DNA of 64,000 nt, from assembly GCA_024305745.1 (NCBI GenBank), contig JAHRBS010000013.1, positions 1-64,000 on the forward strand, written 5' to 3'. Position numbers and translations under genes: made by a program. Under the pieces are notes generated by a model. It ran no database searches. It was not told the DNA's origin and was given only the letters and a program-made list of their open reading frames with translations. This document shows, piece by piece, positions 21,069 through 31,657 of the stretch. Each line of letters opens with the position of its first letter. Within the stretch, counting starts at the first letter, position 1. This DNA is from Polyporus tsugae. Taxonomy: Eukaryota > Basidiomycota > Agaricomycetes > Polyporales > Polyporaceae.

Positions 21069-21882
21069 TGCGAGGATGCAGTCTCACTGCATTCTCGCAC
21101 ATATCATATACCGTACTCTCCCATCCAACTCCTGCGAGATAGCAGTTGCCCTGCATTCTCGCAATCGTTCACAGTGTCTGCCTCTGCGAACGTTGCGAGA
21201 ACGCAGTTCGCCTGCGACCTCGCACCGTATGTCCATTCTTTGCGAGAATGCAGTTCACCTGCATTCTCGCACTCATCTGTTTCACGCACTCATACAACCA
21301 CTGCGAGGTTGCAGTCGCCCTGCGTTCTCGCAGTCGATCTCACCCATCCGTGCGAGAACGCAGTTCTCCTGCATCCTCGCAGTCGCCCATTTCAACTCAT
21401 GTGTATACTGCGAGGTTGCAGTCGCCCTGCTTTCTCGCACCATCTCGACACTTCTCGTCGCTTGCGGGAACGCAGGCCACCTGCTACCCCGCAGTGAATC
21501 CTATATTATATATTTCCGTAGATGCTCCGTGATAGCAGGTGCCCTGCATTCTCGCAGTCATTCACAATATCTACCTCCGTGAACATTGCGAGAACGCAGT
21601 TCACCTGCGACCTCGCACCGTATGTCCGTTCCTTGCGAGAATGCAGTTCACCTGCAATCTCGCACTCTTCCGTTGGACACATTCCTGTAAACGCTGCGAG
21701 ATTGCAGTCGCCCTGCTTTCTCGCAGTTGATCTCACGCATGGGTGCGAGAACGCAGTTGCCCTGCTACCTCGCACCTTATGTGCATTCCTTGCGAGAACG
21801 CAGTTCTCCTGCAATCTCGCAGTCACCTGCTTGATGCACTCGTGTAAACGCTGCGAGGTTGCAGTCGCCCTGCATTCTCGCA
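21069..21882. repeat. Array of fifteen 31-nt hairpin repeats
   Basis: Fifteen units of exactly 31 nt start at 21069, 21133, 21194, 21241, 21302, 21351, 21409, 21463, 21526, 21587, 21634, 21695, 21744, 21791 and 21852. Each has 13-nt arms, consensus TGCGAGAAYGCAG and CTGCATTCTCGCA, around a five-base loop (TTCAC, TCGCC, TTGCC or TTCTC). Spacers are 16-33 nt. The spacing series 61-47-61-49 occurs twice, and spacers of the two halves resemble each other at an offset of 392-396 bp, so the array contains an old 395-bp duplication. There is no protein gene in it. Confidence 0.95.
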
Positions 21883-22144
21883 GGTTTTCGGGATTCCTGT
21901 GGCCATAACCTAGGTCTAACCATAATCCCCCCCAACTTTGCACCCTTTAAATCATTGCGATGTGTATGGATACTTGAAGTGAGTGTGCTAAGGTATCGTA
22001 ACAGTAGCGAGCATTTAAAGTCCGTGCAATAAAAATACAATGCGCAACACGCGACAATCCGATATCCAAGAAGCATGTGCAGCAGATGAGTATCGTACGG
22101 GTACCGTACCGTACCAATCAATCCAGAGCGAGCGAGCGAGACAG
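21883..22144. other. 3' flank of the protease gene
   Basis: No gene or motif seen. It probably holds the 3' untranslated region of the downstream minus-strand protease gene. It includes a GAGCGAGCGAGCGAGA run near 22125. Confidence 0.4.
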
Positions 22145-24707
22145 TCATGACTCGTGCCCGATCACCGACGTGCGCGAATTATTCAGCGAAGTGTCCATGA
22201 CATACTCAGACACCGCCGGCTCGACCGCAATCGCAGGAACAGGGACCGCAACCGGCGTATGCGGCGGGCTCGCGCTCGCGCTCGCACCGCTGCCCGTTCG
22301 TGCGTGCGACGAATAATACGACATGCGAGGGAAGTAATCGTCGGGCGGCGAACCCACGTCGTGCAGCGAGCCCAGCGTGCTCCCGGCCAGGCCGCTAAAC
22401 CGCCGACGCCCGATGCCCGCCATGCTATTCGGTGTCGGCGGAGGCTCGAGCCCGAACTCGGTGATATCCGAGTCGCGCAGGTGCACGCTCAGACTCGAGT
22501 CCATCCGGTTGTGCGCGAGCAGAGGCATGTCGGCGCTGGGGCCGCCGCTGAACGTCCGGTGGTGCGTGGAGCGCGGCGAGAGGTCGGAGCGCCGCGCAGT
22601 GCGCGGAGGTGGTAGGAGAGCGGTGAGTGGCGCCTGCGGGTCGTCCGGGGAGGGACTTGCGACGAGCGTGTCGCCCCACGGGTCAAAGTAGTCGCGTAGA
22701 GGCGTTCCGGGAGTGGTCGGGACCTTGAGCATACCAAATTCGTCGCCCTTGTCGTAAAGCGCGTCTTCGACGCGGGTGATTGCAGTGTCGTCCGTGTACT
22801 GCGAAATGTGGCGCTGCTTGTACGCCTCGAACCGTTGCTGGCGGAGCTCGTCCTCGGTCGGCTCTCCGGAACGCGGTTTGTACCTTAGCGCGCTCAGGAG
22901 GTAGGCAGGGTCCTTGTAATCGCCGTTGAACGCTTGGGTAGCCGCGCGCTCGCGCCTGTACTTGCGCCTCATGTACGCCCAACGCGCGGTGAAAAGGACG
23001 AAACAGAGGCCGATGAACCCAAGGAGGCCGATGAGAACCTCAATGCCAACAGACAGGCCCTTGCCATGAGAGGAAACGGGTGCGGGGGAGTTGACCAACG
23101 GCTTCTTGAGCACGCGCACCTGGTAGAACTCTTCGGCGGCAGTGACGGGGTCGGTGAGACCCATCAAGCCGAGGTGGGGACGGACGGCGTCAACGGTATC
23201 CGCGTTTACGGAATTGGCTGGGAAGGTGCCGTTCGGGAAAGGAGGGTCATACGCCATAACGAAGTAAGCGTTGCGTAGAAACGGGACGCCGAGGACCATG
23301 TCCGCCGCAGTACCGAAGGTGAACCCAGGGAGGGACGCAGGTGTCTGGATGATGCCAACACACATTTCGGAAGAGGCATCGTTGGAGGGATAGGTGGTGA
23401 GGTCAAGAGGATGAAGGAAAAGCTCTGAGCGAGAGTCGAGTATGAGTGAAATGTTTAATGGAGTTGTGCACGGAATGTAGTCTATGGTTGAGGTCAATGC
23501 GGGTACACGAACAGGGAAGGAAAGACGAGACGTACAGTTTCCGTTACTAGCTGGGCCGACGCCCATGGCGCCGTATATACCATTCGCGATCGCGGTGGTG
23601 GTAACAATGAGGGGAACGCCGGAATCGAGAATGGCACTTGGGGCTTTTGCGGCTGGGACGACGGAGATAGGAAGGGAGACCGGTTTTGGTTGGCTGTTGA
23701 CGTACACGGTAATAGCGTCGATGCTTGCCTGCCAGAAGAGGGAGCCAACGCCAGACGGCGAGACGATGGCGTACTCTATCTTGCTGGGGTCGGAAACGAG
23801 GGATTGTGGATGGCGACCTATGCCCAGTACGGATGGGACGCGGTCTGAGCCTGGACGTTCGAGGGCGAGAGAGAAGAAGCGTGCGCTTGGTGCGGTATCG
23901 AGGGGGGTGATGCTGAAGAGATTGGAGGATAGGGAGGCGCCATCTGGGACGTCGTTGGTGGCGGTAGGTATCTGGTGGGCGATGACGGAGTTCATGGGAA
24001 GGGCGAGGCCCATGACGCCGTTGAAATCGGAGGAGAGAGGCTCAGTGTTGACGTTGGATGCAGCGACTAATGGATGAGAAACGGGTAGGGAGTGAGGAAT
24101 GGTATGGAAATGGGGTGCAAGTGAGGAGGACGTACTGAGGGCCTGATGGCCGATGCTATAGCCCCCCAATTGGACGGTATCCCAGACGATGGGACCGTCT
24201 GCCTCACCCTCGGCGTAGGTGATTTGGGTGTTCTGGCCGGTTGGTTGTGATGCTGAGGGATCGTATTTCTGGCCGCCGACGGCATTACAAGGGGATGAGG
24301 AGCAGGCGGTAGAAGCGAGCCACTGAAGCGGGAATGAGAAATGGACGAGAGGGGCGGAAACGGAGAGAACTCACAAGATCGGAGGAGCCGGTGTCTACCT
24401 GGACGAAATGCTTGCTGAGGCCCTGGCCGAGGAATATGGGGGCGACATAGGTACTGGGGTGACGGGAGGGTAAATGTCTAATGTTATAGGGCAGGAGTTC
24501 TGGCTGCCGAGCACGAGAAAGGCGCGAGGGAGTGCCTGATCTGCAGAGGGGAGAGCCGAACACTCACGACTGGTATGGAGAGTCTGTGATGAGAGAGAGG
24601 TCGATCACGACGCCGTCCTCGGCGCCATCGCCCTCGTCGCGTCCCGAGAGATCCTTTTCCTTCCCCTTCCATCGAGAGGTAAGTTGAGTCTGGCGTGGGA
24701 GAGGCAT
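22145..24707 (-). CDS. Membrane-anchored aspartic protease (peptidase A1 family), about 757 aa
   Basis: Exons 24707-24568, 24453-24375, 24322-24136, 24066-23536 and 23481-22145 join in frame. Two introns (69 and 54 nt) hide inside an unbroken open frame; removing the second restores NGNYYIPC, normal for this family. The first catalytic motif DTGSSDL is followed by WLAST after splicing, and the second is ILDSGVP. A C-terminal membrane segment (GIEVLIGLLGFIGLCFVLF, about residue 470) leads into a basic stop and a 240-residue Ser/Pro-rich cytoplasmic tail. Such proteins are secretory or cell-surface proteases tethered by one helix. The N-terminus is unsure: the chosen ATG opens MPLPRQTQLTSR, preceded by LLGALP after a possible acceptor CATCTTAG, so a signal peptide is probably on an upstream exon I could not place. 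Confidence 0.85.
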
Positions 24708-25470
24708 GGGCAGGGCGCCAAGGAGAGCCGGCTAAGATGTCGGAGGAGGAAGGAGGGAGGGCACGGAGACGAAAGAGCGGAGAGCGGCGAAGAAAGACGG
24801 GGGATAAGAGAGAGGTTGGAGAGAGAGGAGGAGGGATAGGTCCGATGGGGGACGGAGAGGGGCATACTTTGTGAGAAGGCCGGGCTGGGTCGACTGTCAT
24901 CTGCCCGTGTCCACTCTGACCATTCCAACCCATCCATTCCTTCCCTCCCCGCTCCCTACCAGATCCACTCCCCGATCCTCCCTAGACGTTCACTGCTAAG
25001 GCCCGCTTCAACGCCTCTTCGACTCTCTCATTCTACCTTTCATTAACCTCTCGTCGCTCCAGAGTTGAATAGCAGTCGAGCTCACCTCAATGTCGGCCCA
25101 TAACGGCAAAACGAGCCCGCGCGCGTTCCTGATCTCTAACCGTTTCTCCAGACTGAAAGCACTGCTCGACCGGCTCCGGTTCCCCGTCTCGTCGTGGCCT
25201 TGCATTAATCCAGTTAATCTCTTCCAGAGGCGTTCGCATTCAGGGGCCCTATCAACGTTAACACTCTCCAGCCCTGCATCGCCTCCTCCACATGAACGAT
25301 CACGCTCTATCCGATTTTCTTGGCATCCACAAACCTCGACATCTCATCCACTAGTAAATCATTCCGTTTTCCTCCCATCCCTCAGCCAATATAAGTAAGT
25401 ACAGGAGAGTCCGAGACGAGAGTGACGATCAGTCTGAGTTCAAAGTTGCGCGTTCTGCTACTTACCCCAC
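24708..25470. other. Upstream region of the protease gene
   Basis: Pyrimidine-rich on the minus strand up to about 24,960. It may contain the missing signal-peptide exon of the protease near 24,730-24,940. The rest shows no supported gene. Confidence 0.4.
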
Positions 25471-26623
25471 ATGCCTAGACCTAGCTATCCCTCACGCCGG
25501 CCTCGAGCTCCGGTGGCCTCGTGCGACTTCTCGACAGCCTTCGCAGCCCATTCTGATTCCGAGCGTGCCCGTTCAATTGGCGCAGCCAGGGCTGGCGACG
25601 TACGTGTTCGACGTTGCTAGCTAACGCCTAGACATTCTGACTCCGTGCACATACACATAACGCAGCGCTCGGCGCTCGCGGAATATTTGAGGTACGTGCT
25701 ATCCATCATCTTTCGCTATTTATCCAAGGCGCATCGTACGTCTTCCTTACATTCCGGTTATCCTGGTCACGCTTCGTGGCGGCTCACTTCTTCAGATCTT
25801 CACCTCGAGGATGAGTTGACGCTACCAGCTAGCCGACCATACTTCGCGAAGGCGAATTCGATGAGACGCACATCCCTGGTGGCGGTGGCGAGAATCCTCC
25901 TCGGGGCCGAAAAGTACGGCATAAGTTCGCACCAACAACAAAACATGTCCCGCCTACGTTCCCCGAGTGAGACCGTTGACGGGTGAGTCCCAGCGCGTGT
26001 AACGACCATCTATCAAACTTCCCTGCGAGTATTTCTCCTCATAACCAAACCAAGACATGCAGATTCCTTTCAACTGTGCGCACGCCGCGCCGCGAGTAGT
26101 TTGCAACAACCGTATGTGCTTCTGCGCGCGGCATTATGGCGGTCCACGGGTCAGGCAGTCGGTGAGTGACCCCGGCCTCCTTGCATGTTTTCTCCTACGT
26201 ATCTTGGTCATCAGACCTACTCTCAAGGTTATCTGACAGGTGGGCAAACTCAAAACTGCATGCTGTCGGAATTTCATCCACATCTTCCGACACGCACGGT
26301 GCCTTCGAAACGTGACGACCCTGGCGGCTCTGCCGAAAGTTCGTCGACCTCGGATAGTACGGCTAAGGAAACATCCGCCCTTTCTTCCTTGCCCAACAGC
26401 GGTAGGCTCTCCCAGTTTTATTAATATTCGCCCACAGGGAAAAGCTAGGCCTGTCTGTTGCAGTCGGCCGCTGGCTGCTAAAGTCGACGTCTCCTGGCGT
26501 TTTTGGTGCGGACGCTCGATGCACAGTGCGCGTTTCCATGAGGCTGTCCTTCAGGCGTATCGCGAACGCCACTCCTGTCGCACCAAGACATATCTTACCA
26601 CCGGTGAGTCCACACCGAGGTCC
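25471..26623 (+). CDS. Unresolved multi-exon gene
   Basis: Several strong donor sites (GTACGTG near 25600, and GTGAGT near 25983, 26163 and 26605) and coding-like frames suggest a plus-strand gene, but I could not join it fully. The best exon pair is MQIPFNCAHAAPRVVCNN...GPRVRQS (26058-26162) spliced to TYSQGYLTGGQTQNC...ALSSLPNS (26214-26402), in phase 0. A following exon reading VGRWLLKSTSPGVFGADARC ends at the donor near 26604. An upstream candidate start is MPRPSYPSRRPRAPVASC (25471). The product is Cys- and Ser-rich and is not recognised. Strand and general extent are more secure than exact exons or the ends. Confidence 0.3.
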
Positions 26624-27052
26624 ACAGACGCTGCCAGTGGCGTCGCGGGCTCAGACAATGGTCGAAGGTAGGTGTTGCGTAGTTTGAGTCATGTTCTTCA
26701 GTATCCTGACACTTAGAAAGTATCTGATCAGTATCCAAGGGACTGCACCCCCGGGCCCGAACACGGTGTCGACCTTGAAAGCACACAGATGCGTTTGGTG
26801 TAGGAGGTTGGCTACTTCGAATCGAGTGTCGTCGATAGATCTTATAATCGATATCCCAATCATGTACTTGCATGCATTATCATTGCTCGAGGCGAAGCCT
26901 TGTACTCGGAGTTCATAGGGCCGATGCATCGTTAAGGTAGTTCAACGTTAGCCACCGACGATCTCGATCTCATGAAAGTGAAAGCTCCACTCGCCGGCCC
27001 GGGCCGCCTCGAAACTCAAACCTCGATCAGCCTCGTCTTGTTGGAGCCGTCC
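26624..27052. other. Intergenic region
   Basis: No supported gene. It may include the end of the unresolved gene and the promoter of the AKAP7-like gene. Confidence 0.3.
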
Positions 27053-28429
27053 ATGTTTAGAACAGCTGCAGCACGACTTACTATCCGCGGCCACTCTCCA
27101 GCACCTCATTCACACCGACCTTTCACCCATACCGCCATCTCGAAGAGAGCTGCCTTCATCATGAGCGAAAATACTGCCAACGCAACAGCACCCACATCCG
27201 AGGCACCTGAAGAGCCCACCGTCGACTCGTCTGAGCGCCGACGAGGACGAGGACGCGGCAGGGGCCGCGGCCGTGGTGGGCGAGGGAGAGGTCGCGGTAA
27301 GGGTCGCGGAGCTATTGCACTATTGCAGGAGGTGACTATTGAACGTTAACCCACAAACGCTCCAGAAACTGCCGGTGGGCCCTCTACCAGCCCGCCCAAG
27401 GACCGCGCTCCCAAACCTCGCCTTACTCATTGTACGTCTCGTGTCCCCCGTTCCTCCCCGACGAGTTCTGACTCTTATCCACATGCAGTCCTCGCAATCC
27501 CACTTGTGCGCAATCCCTTACTTGTGTCGGGATTCGACCCACTGACGCCACCTCACTCTACAGGGACATAACGCGGCACTTCGAGACACGGTCTCTACAT
27601 TCACAGATGCCCTCCTGGCAGCCACCCCAGCCATACCTGGCCTGGACGCCTCAATCGTCATCCCAGCCCGACGCTTGCATTTCACGCTCGGCGTCATGTC
27701 ACTCGATCTCGAGCTGGCGGAGGCGTCCGTGCCTGGCCTAGCCCAAGATCCGGCTGAGAAGCCGACGAGAACCCTCGAGGCAGCGAAGACCTTGCTGCAA
27801 GAGGTTAAACCGAAGGTCATGGAACTCCTGAGCAAGGAGACGCTTCGCGTCTCGCTGAACTGCGTAGATATCATGCGGCCCGAACGCGGGGACCCAGAGC
27901 GGGCGCACGTCATGTGGGCCGGACCGGGCGAGGGCGAGAACACGAAGAAACTCAAGGAAGTCGCCAGTATGGATTAGTTTTATTCTTGAGGACGAAGAGA
28001 TATACTAAAGTAAGTCGGCGGCGTCGGTAGAGCTCGTGCAAAGAACGTTCAAGGCGGCGGGCCTTCTCGTCGACGAAGACCGCCCCCTCAAGGTACGACG
28101 CACGCCGTGCTGTCCTGGTGTGGTCACTACTGACGCTTCCTTGTCGGTAGCTCCACTGCACCATCCTCAACGCGATCTATCGCAAGCCGAGGACGAAGTC
28201 GCGACTCCCGTTCTCGTACCAGTCCGTGCTTGCATCCGAAGCCTTGAAGACCAATCTGGTGCAAAAGGAACGAGTCGAGTCGAGCGAGGCGGACAAAGGC
28301 AAGAAGGGACCTATCCACGTGAACTTTGGGGAGTGGGCCGTCGACGAGATTCAGATATGCGAGATGGGCAGCTGGGGACCGGAGGGGGAGTACGTTGCCG
28401 TCGCGCGAGAGTCGTTGGCTTGGGTGTAA
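27053..28429 (+). CDS. AKAP7/LigT-like 2',5' RNA ligase-fold protein, 320-356 aa, six exons
   Basis: Exons end 27296, then 27366-27431, 27489-27505, 27564-27966, 28031-28092 and 28151-28429; all phases close. Exon 3 is a 17-nt micro-exon, needed to give THFLAIPL|GHNAALRDTV. The two HxT/S motifs of the 2H phosphoesterase fold are present: HFTLGV near residue 135 of the short form, and LHCTIL just after the last intron, followed by NAIYRKPRT. This pattern matches the AKAP7 nuclear-localisation-domain family, which binds or cleaves nucleotides such as 2'-5' linked oligoadenylate or cyclic phosphates. The N-terminus has an Arg/Gly (RGRGRG) block suited to RNA binding. Two starts are possible: 27053 opens MFRTAAARLTIRG, like a mitochondrial presequence, and 27161 opens MSENTANAT. 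Confidence 0.8.
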
Positions 28430-28928
28430 TGGCGACCACAGACGCAGAACGAGAAATTGAGTACTGATCTGGCGCAAGGAGTCTCCGCTTCTTCTATAGA
28501 TGTGTGTAATGTATCATGTACGTAGAGTTGTTCAGGATCTAATCTATCGGTTTGGGAACTTCATGGGAGGAACGAAGCCGCCGACTCGAGGAAGGCGCCC
28601 TGTCGGGGTTGTTCTCCTCCCACCATCATCTCCGGCTTTGCCGTCCTCTGGCTTGTCCTGGTCTGAGACCCGTCAGCACGACCCTTCCTTTGGGAACGGC
28701 GTATCCTATCACCTCGCCCCAGTCTGTTAGTCTAAAAGGCACCTCACGGAGGGACAATCTCGCGGATCCTGGTACCCAACGACCCGCTTCTTCCGCGCTG
28801 CCAGTGGGCATCATCGCTCAACGAGTTGTGTGAGTATCGCTTTATAACCGTGTTTCGCGACCTTTATCTCAATCCAAACTGTGCCTCCAGTCCACGACCA
28901 GCCCCATTCCAGCCTTACGATTTCTACC
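28430..28928. other. Intergenic region
   Basis: About 500 bp between two plus-strand genes. Open frames are short and unsupported; no motif is recognised. Confidence 0.4.
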
Positions 28929-29284
28929 ATGCCCTTCAACGTTCCGTCAGGTCGCTTGGCCCAAGCCTCCCCCTCCATCTCGCTCGAGAAAGGCTCCTAC
29001 CGCATGCGCGCCCCACCAACACGCACGCTCCCCTCTCGTCTCCAGACGACCAAGTCCCAAGCACGAGCAAATGGAGGGCCCGTGAGCGAGTTCGTCCCCG
29101 CTTCGTATGAGAAGCGCATGGTTCTGCTGGTCGTGCTGCTGGCATGCGCAACGATGGTGAGCTTTGGAGCAGCATACTACCTGTGGACGACAAGGTGAGT
29201 GTTGCCCCTTGAGCCCAAGTCAACCGTGTGCCCACACCCCGACGATACAGCGCCAAGACCCATGTCGTTCGCCCTCCTCGATGA
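28929..29284 (+). CDS. Small single-pass membrane protein, 99 aa
   Basis: Not recognised. Exon 28929-29194 ends at a strong donor (AAG|GTGAGT) and continues at 29251 after ATACAG. The splice replaces an immediate stop with the ending SAKTHVVRPPR. The first 60 residues are polar and Arg/Ser-rich without an obvious presequence. A hydrophobic segment VLLVVLLACATMVSFGAAYY at about residue 66-85 follows KRM and should span a membrane once. Small proteins of this layout occur in mitochondria and the ER. It is divergently placed to Seh1, whose 3' end faces it 270 bp away. Confidence 0.55.
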
Positions 29285-29554
29285 TACCCCCGGATCCCTC
29301 ACCCTGCTCTCCTGTCTGCTGTTCCGTGTTGCTGTGTCCCTATCACTTTGTTGCATTGCTTGCGTACGTCGTTATCGTTATTCGCGTTTCGTTTGTTCTT
29401 CTCGTTGTCTGGTTGTTGGAATCTATGTCGCTCTTGTTTTCGCTGCGTCTGCATCTCACTCCCAAAGGATATCCAGCACATTGGAAAGGTGGATCGTCCC
29501 GAGGTCACGCCAGACAGCAATTGCAATGCCACCGATACAAAATGAGTACAACGC

Positions 29555-31229
29555 CTAATCCTCAACAGCCATTTCCGCGTCCGTCTCGCCCTGCTGCTCC
29601 TCCGCCTGCTCGACACTGATGTGACCTGCCGGTCGCCACACGTTACCCGCCGTCATCTTCCATAGTCGCACACGACCATCGTTCCCAGCAGACGAGAGGA
29701 TCGTCCTGTGCGATAGGAGCTGTTAGCCTCCCCGAGCTCAAGGCAGATTTGGGCCACAGGACGTACCCGGTAATGTTCCATTCTACCCTCCCAACCGCGG
29801 ACTTGTGGTCGTCAAAGTCACCGACTATGCTCGCCGACCACTTCTCAGGTCCCTCCGCGTCCTCCCCATCCAAGTCTTCGCTCGGTGTTGGGGGCTTCAC
29901 GCGCCATATCCTCACATGACCATCGCGCGACCCAGTAGCGATGAGATGGTACGAACGTCCGCACGACGGCGCCCACGCAACGGATGTGATCGCGAACGCC
30001 TTGGACGGCTCGCCGTCGCTGCTCGATGATGCCGCCGCCGCCGCTTTGGTCGCTTCCGCCGCGCCCGGGGAGGGATTGAGGCTGAGCACCGTCGTCGGTC
30101 GATGCGATGGAGATATTTGGATGATCTTCCGGATGGGAGCAAGTTGACGCGGGGGGCCACGGCGCGGTGCATGGTGAAGGAAGGGCTCACCTTGACGATA
30201 CCGTCGATGCCGCAACCTGCGGCAAGGATCTCTCCCCAATACTTGTCCTTACACCACGATAGGCTCCATCCGCCGTCCGCCTGTAGACGCATCAGCCATC
30301 GCGCGAGACGATCCAGTTGTAAAACATACCTCGCGCGTGCCCAAGCCCGGCCGACCCGGGACTTGGTTTTGTTGTGCTTGTTGCTGTAGCGCATTCGAAA
30401 CGAGAGACACGGAGTTTCCGTCCAAGGTCGCGGACGTCTGGGTCGGGGTGGCCACCGTGACGGTATGTGCGGTCGAACGCGAGGACGGCGTCGCAGTGGG
30501 GAGGGAGAGGACATCGACTTCGTCGAGGAGCTGCCATGTGGAGAGGGACGGCTGCTCAAGGCACTCGTATATACGCAGATAGTTGTCGGACGAGATGGTC
30601 GCCTGCCTCACGCGTGGCTCGTTGGGAGGGGCTCGGGGGCGCGGAAGGGACTGCTGGGACGTACCAGCTTCAAACCGAAATGCTGTGGCGCGAACTCGAC
30701 CGAGCGGACGGTGCCCTTGGCGTCGACGAGCATGGCGCGCTCGACCCATCTTGCTGAACTGGAAGCACCAGCACCAGTGCCGTTGAGCTGGCCGCCGTCG
30801 ATGTCCGGTGCGGATATCTGCTCCCAGACCTTGACGGTACGGTCGAAGGAGGCAGTCGCGAGGATGGTGCCGAATTCTGGATGCGCCCAGCTGAGTTTTG
30901 AGACGACAGCGTCGTGCGCCTACATGGAACGTGCGAGGTGGTTGACTTTGTGAGGAGCCATGGGGTGGATTGGATTGTCTGCCCTTGAACGCACCTTCCA
31001 GTCGTGTTCAAGGGACCAAGAACCGGCACTCTCGTCGAGCTGCCACACCTTCACTCTGCGGGACCGCGCGTGGCGAGCTTCAATCGATTGAAATAATTTA
31101 GCGGGTCCATAACTCTTCCACGCACCTCTGGTCAAGACTGCAGGTCGCAAGATGGAGTCCATAGAAGTCATAGGACGCGTCGGTGACCAGGTCGTTGTGC
31201 GCGTTGGGAATGAGGCCCGTTTGGATCAT
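29555..31229 (-). CDS. SEH1: Nucleoporin Seh1, WD40 protein, 430 aa, seven exons
   Basis: Exons 31229-31126, 31055-30995, 30919-30665, 30602-30330, 30280-30191, 30125-29767 and 29705-29555 close in frame. The start MIQTGLIPNAHNDLVTDASY followed by DFYG and CSLDQRVKVW is typical of Seh1. WD-type endings recur: RTVKVWE, DNYLRIYE, DGHVRIWR and DGRVRLWK. Seh1 forms a six-bladed propeller completed by a blade from its partner, in the Y-complex of the nuclear pore and in the SEA/GATOR2 complex that senses nutrients at the vacuole. An Ala/Ser-rich insert of about 30 residues and a Gln/Ser-rich insert extend it past the usual 350 residues. The C-terminus is acidic. An ATG further upstream is unnecessary because family members begin close to this Met. 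Confidence 0.9.
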
Positions 31230-31432
31230 ATCGGCCAATCCGCCAAGTCTAATAGCGAACAGCACTCGACGATGAGTTTCCAGAGGGGAATAAGGAGGAA
31301 GCGCGTAGGGCAGATGTGGCAAGTGGAAGGCGGATGCTGCGTTCAAGTGCAAGTGGCGGACTCGGACTCCGAGGGCGCGATGAGGTCACTTCCCAGCTAA
31401 TTATTATTATAACCTTAGGCCTAATGAGCTGA

Positions 31433-31520
31433 GGACCCTTAGCTCAATCGGTAGAGCTTTGTACTTATGAGGTTAACATATGCCATGCAAGGGTCCCGAG
31501 TTCGATTCTCGGAGGGTCCA
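31433..31520 (+). tRNA. tRNA-Ile (anticodon UAU) with a 15-nt intron
   Basis: The acceptor stem GGACCCT pairs with AGGGTCC (31513-31519), followed by discriminator A. The D arm is GCTC...GAGC with AATCGGTA in the loop. The anticodon stem TTGTA pairs with TGCAA. The T arm is CCGAG-TTCGATT-CTCGG. The anticodon TAT is at 31466-31468, followed by G37. A 15-nt intron (31470-31484) sits at the canonical position 37/38 and contains an ATA that can pair with the anticodon. tRNA-Ile(UAU) commonly has an intron in eukaryotes. Confidence 0.88.
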
Positions 31521-31521
31521 C

Positions 31522-31526
31522 TTTTT
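31522..31526 (+). terminator. RNA polymerase III terminator of the tRNA
   Basis: TTTTT begins two bases after the mature 3' end of the tRNA. Confidence 0.8.
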
Positions 31527-31657
31527 GCATAGCTGACCTCAGGGGTACCAGGAGATGACCGACGATCTTTTCCTTCTCGCAATCATTCAGCCATACATCT
31601 CTAAAGCTACTTCGTTCCATTTTCTATGTACCACATTCTTTCGAACCCGCATCTAAA

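Noticed and set aside
21069..21882. CRISPR array
   Set aside because: The layout is similar, but spacers are too short (16-33 nt), partly repeat each other, repeats vary in sequence, no cas-like genes are near, and the host is a fungus.
21076..21943. Protein genes across the hairpin array (frames up to 168 codons)
   Set aside because: All frames translate the repeat in different phases on both strands; none starts or ends outside the array with splice support.
24484..24937. Separate small gene upstream of the protease
   Set aside because: The frame contains sequence better read as the first exons of the protease (GVVIDLSLITDSPYQS joined to TYVAPIFLGQ).
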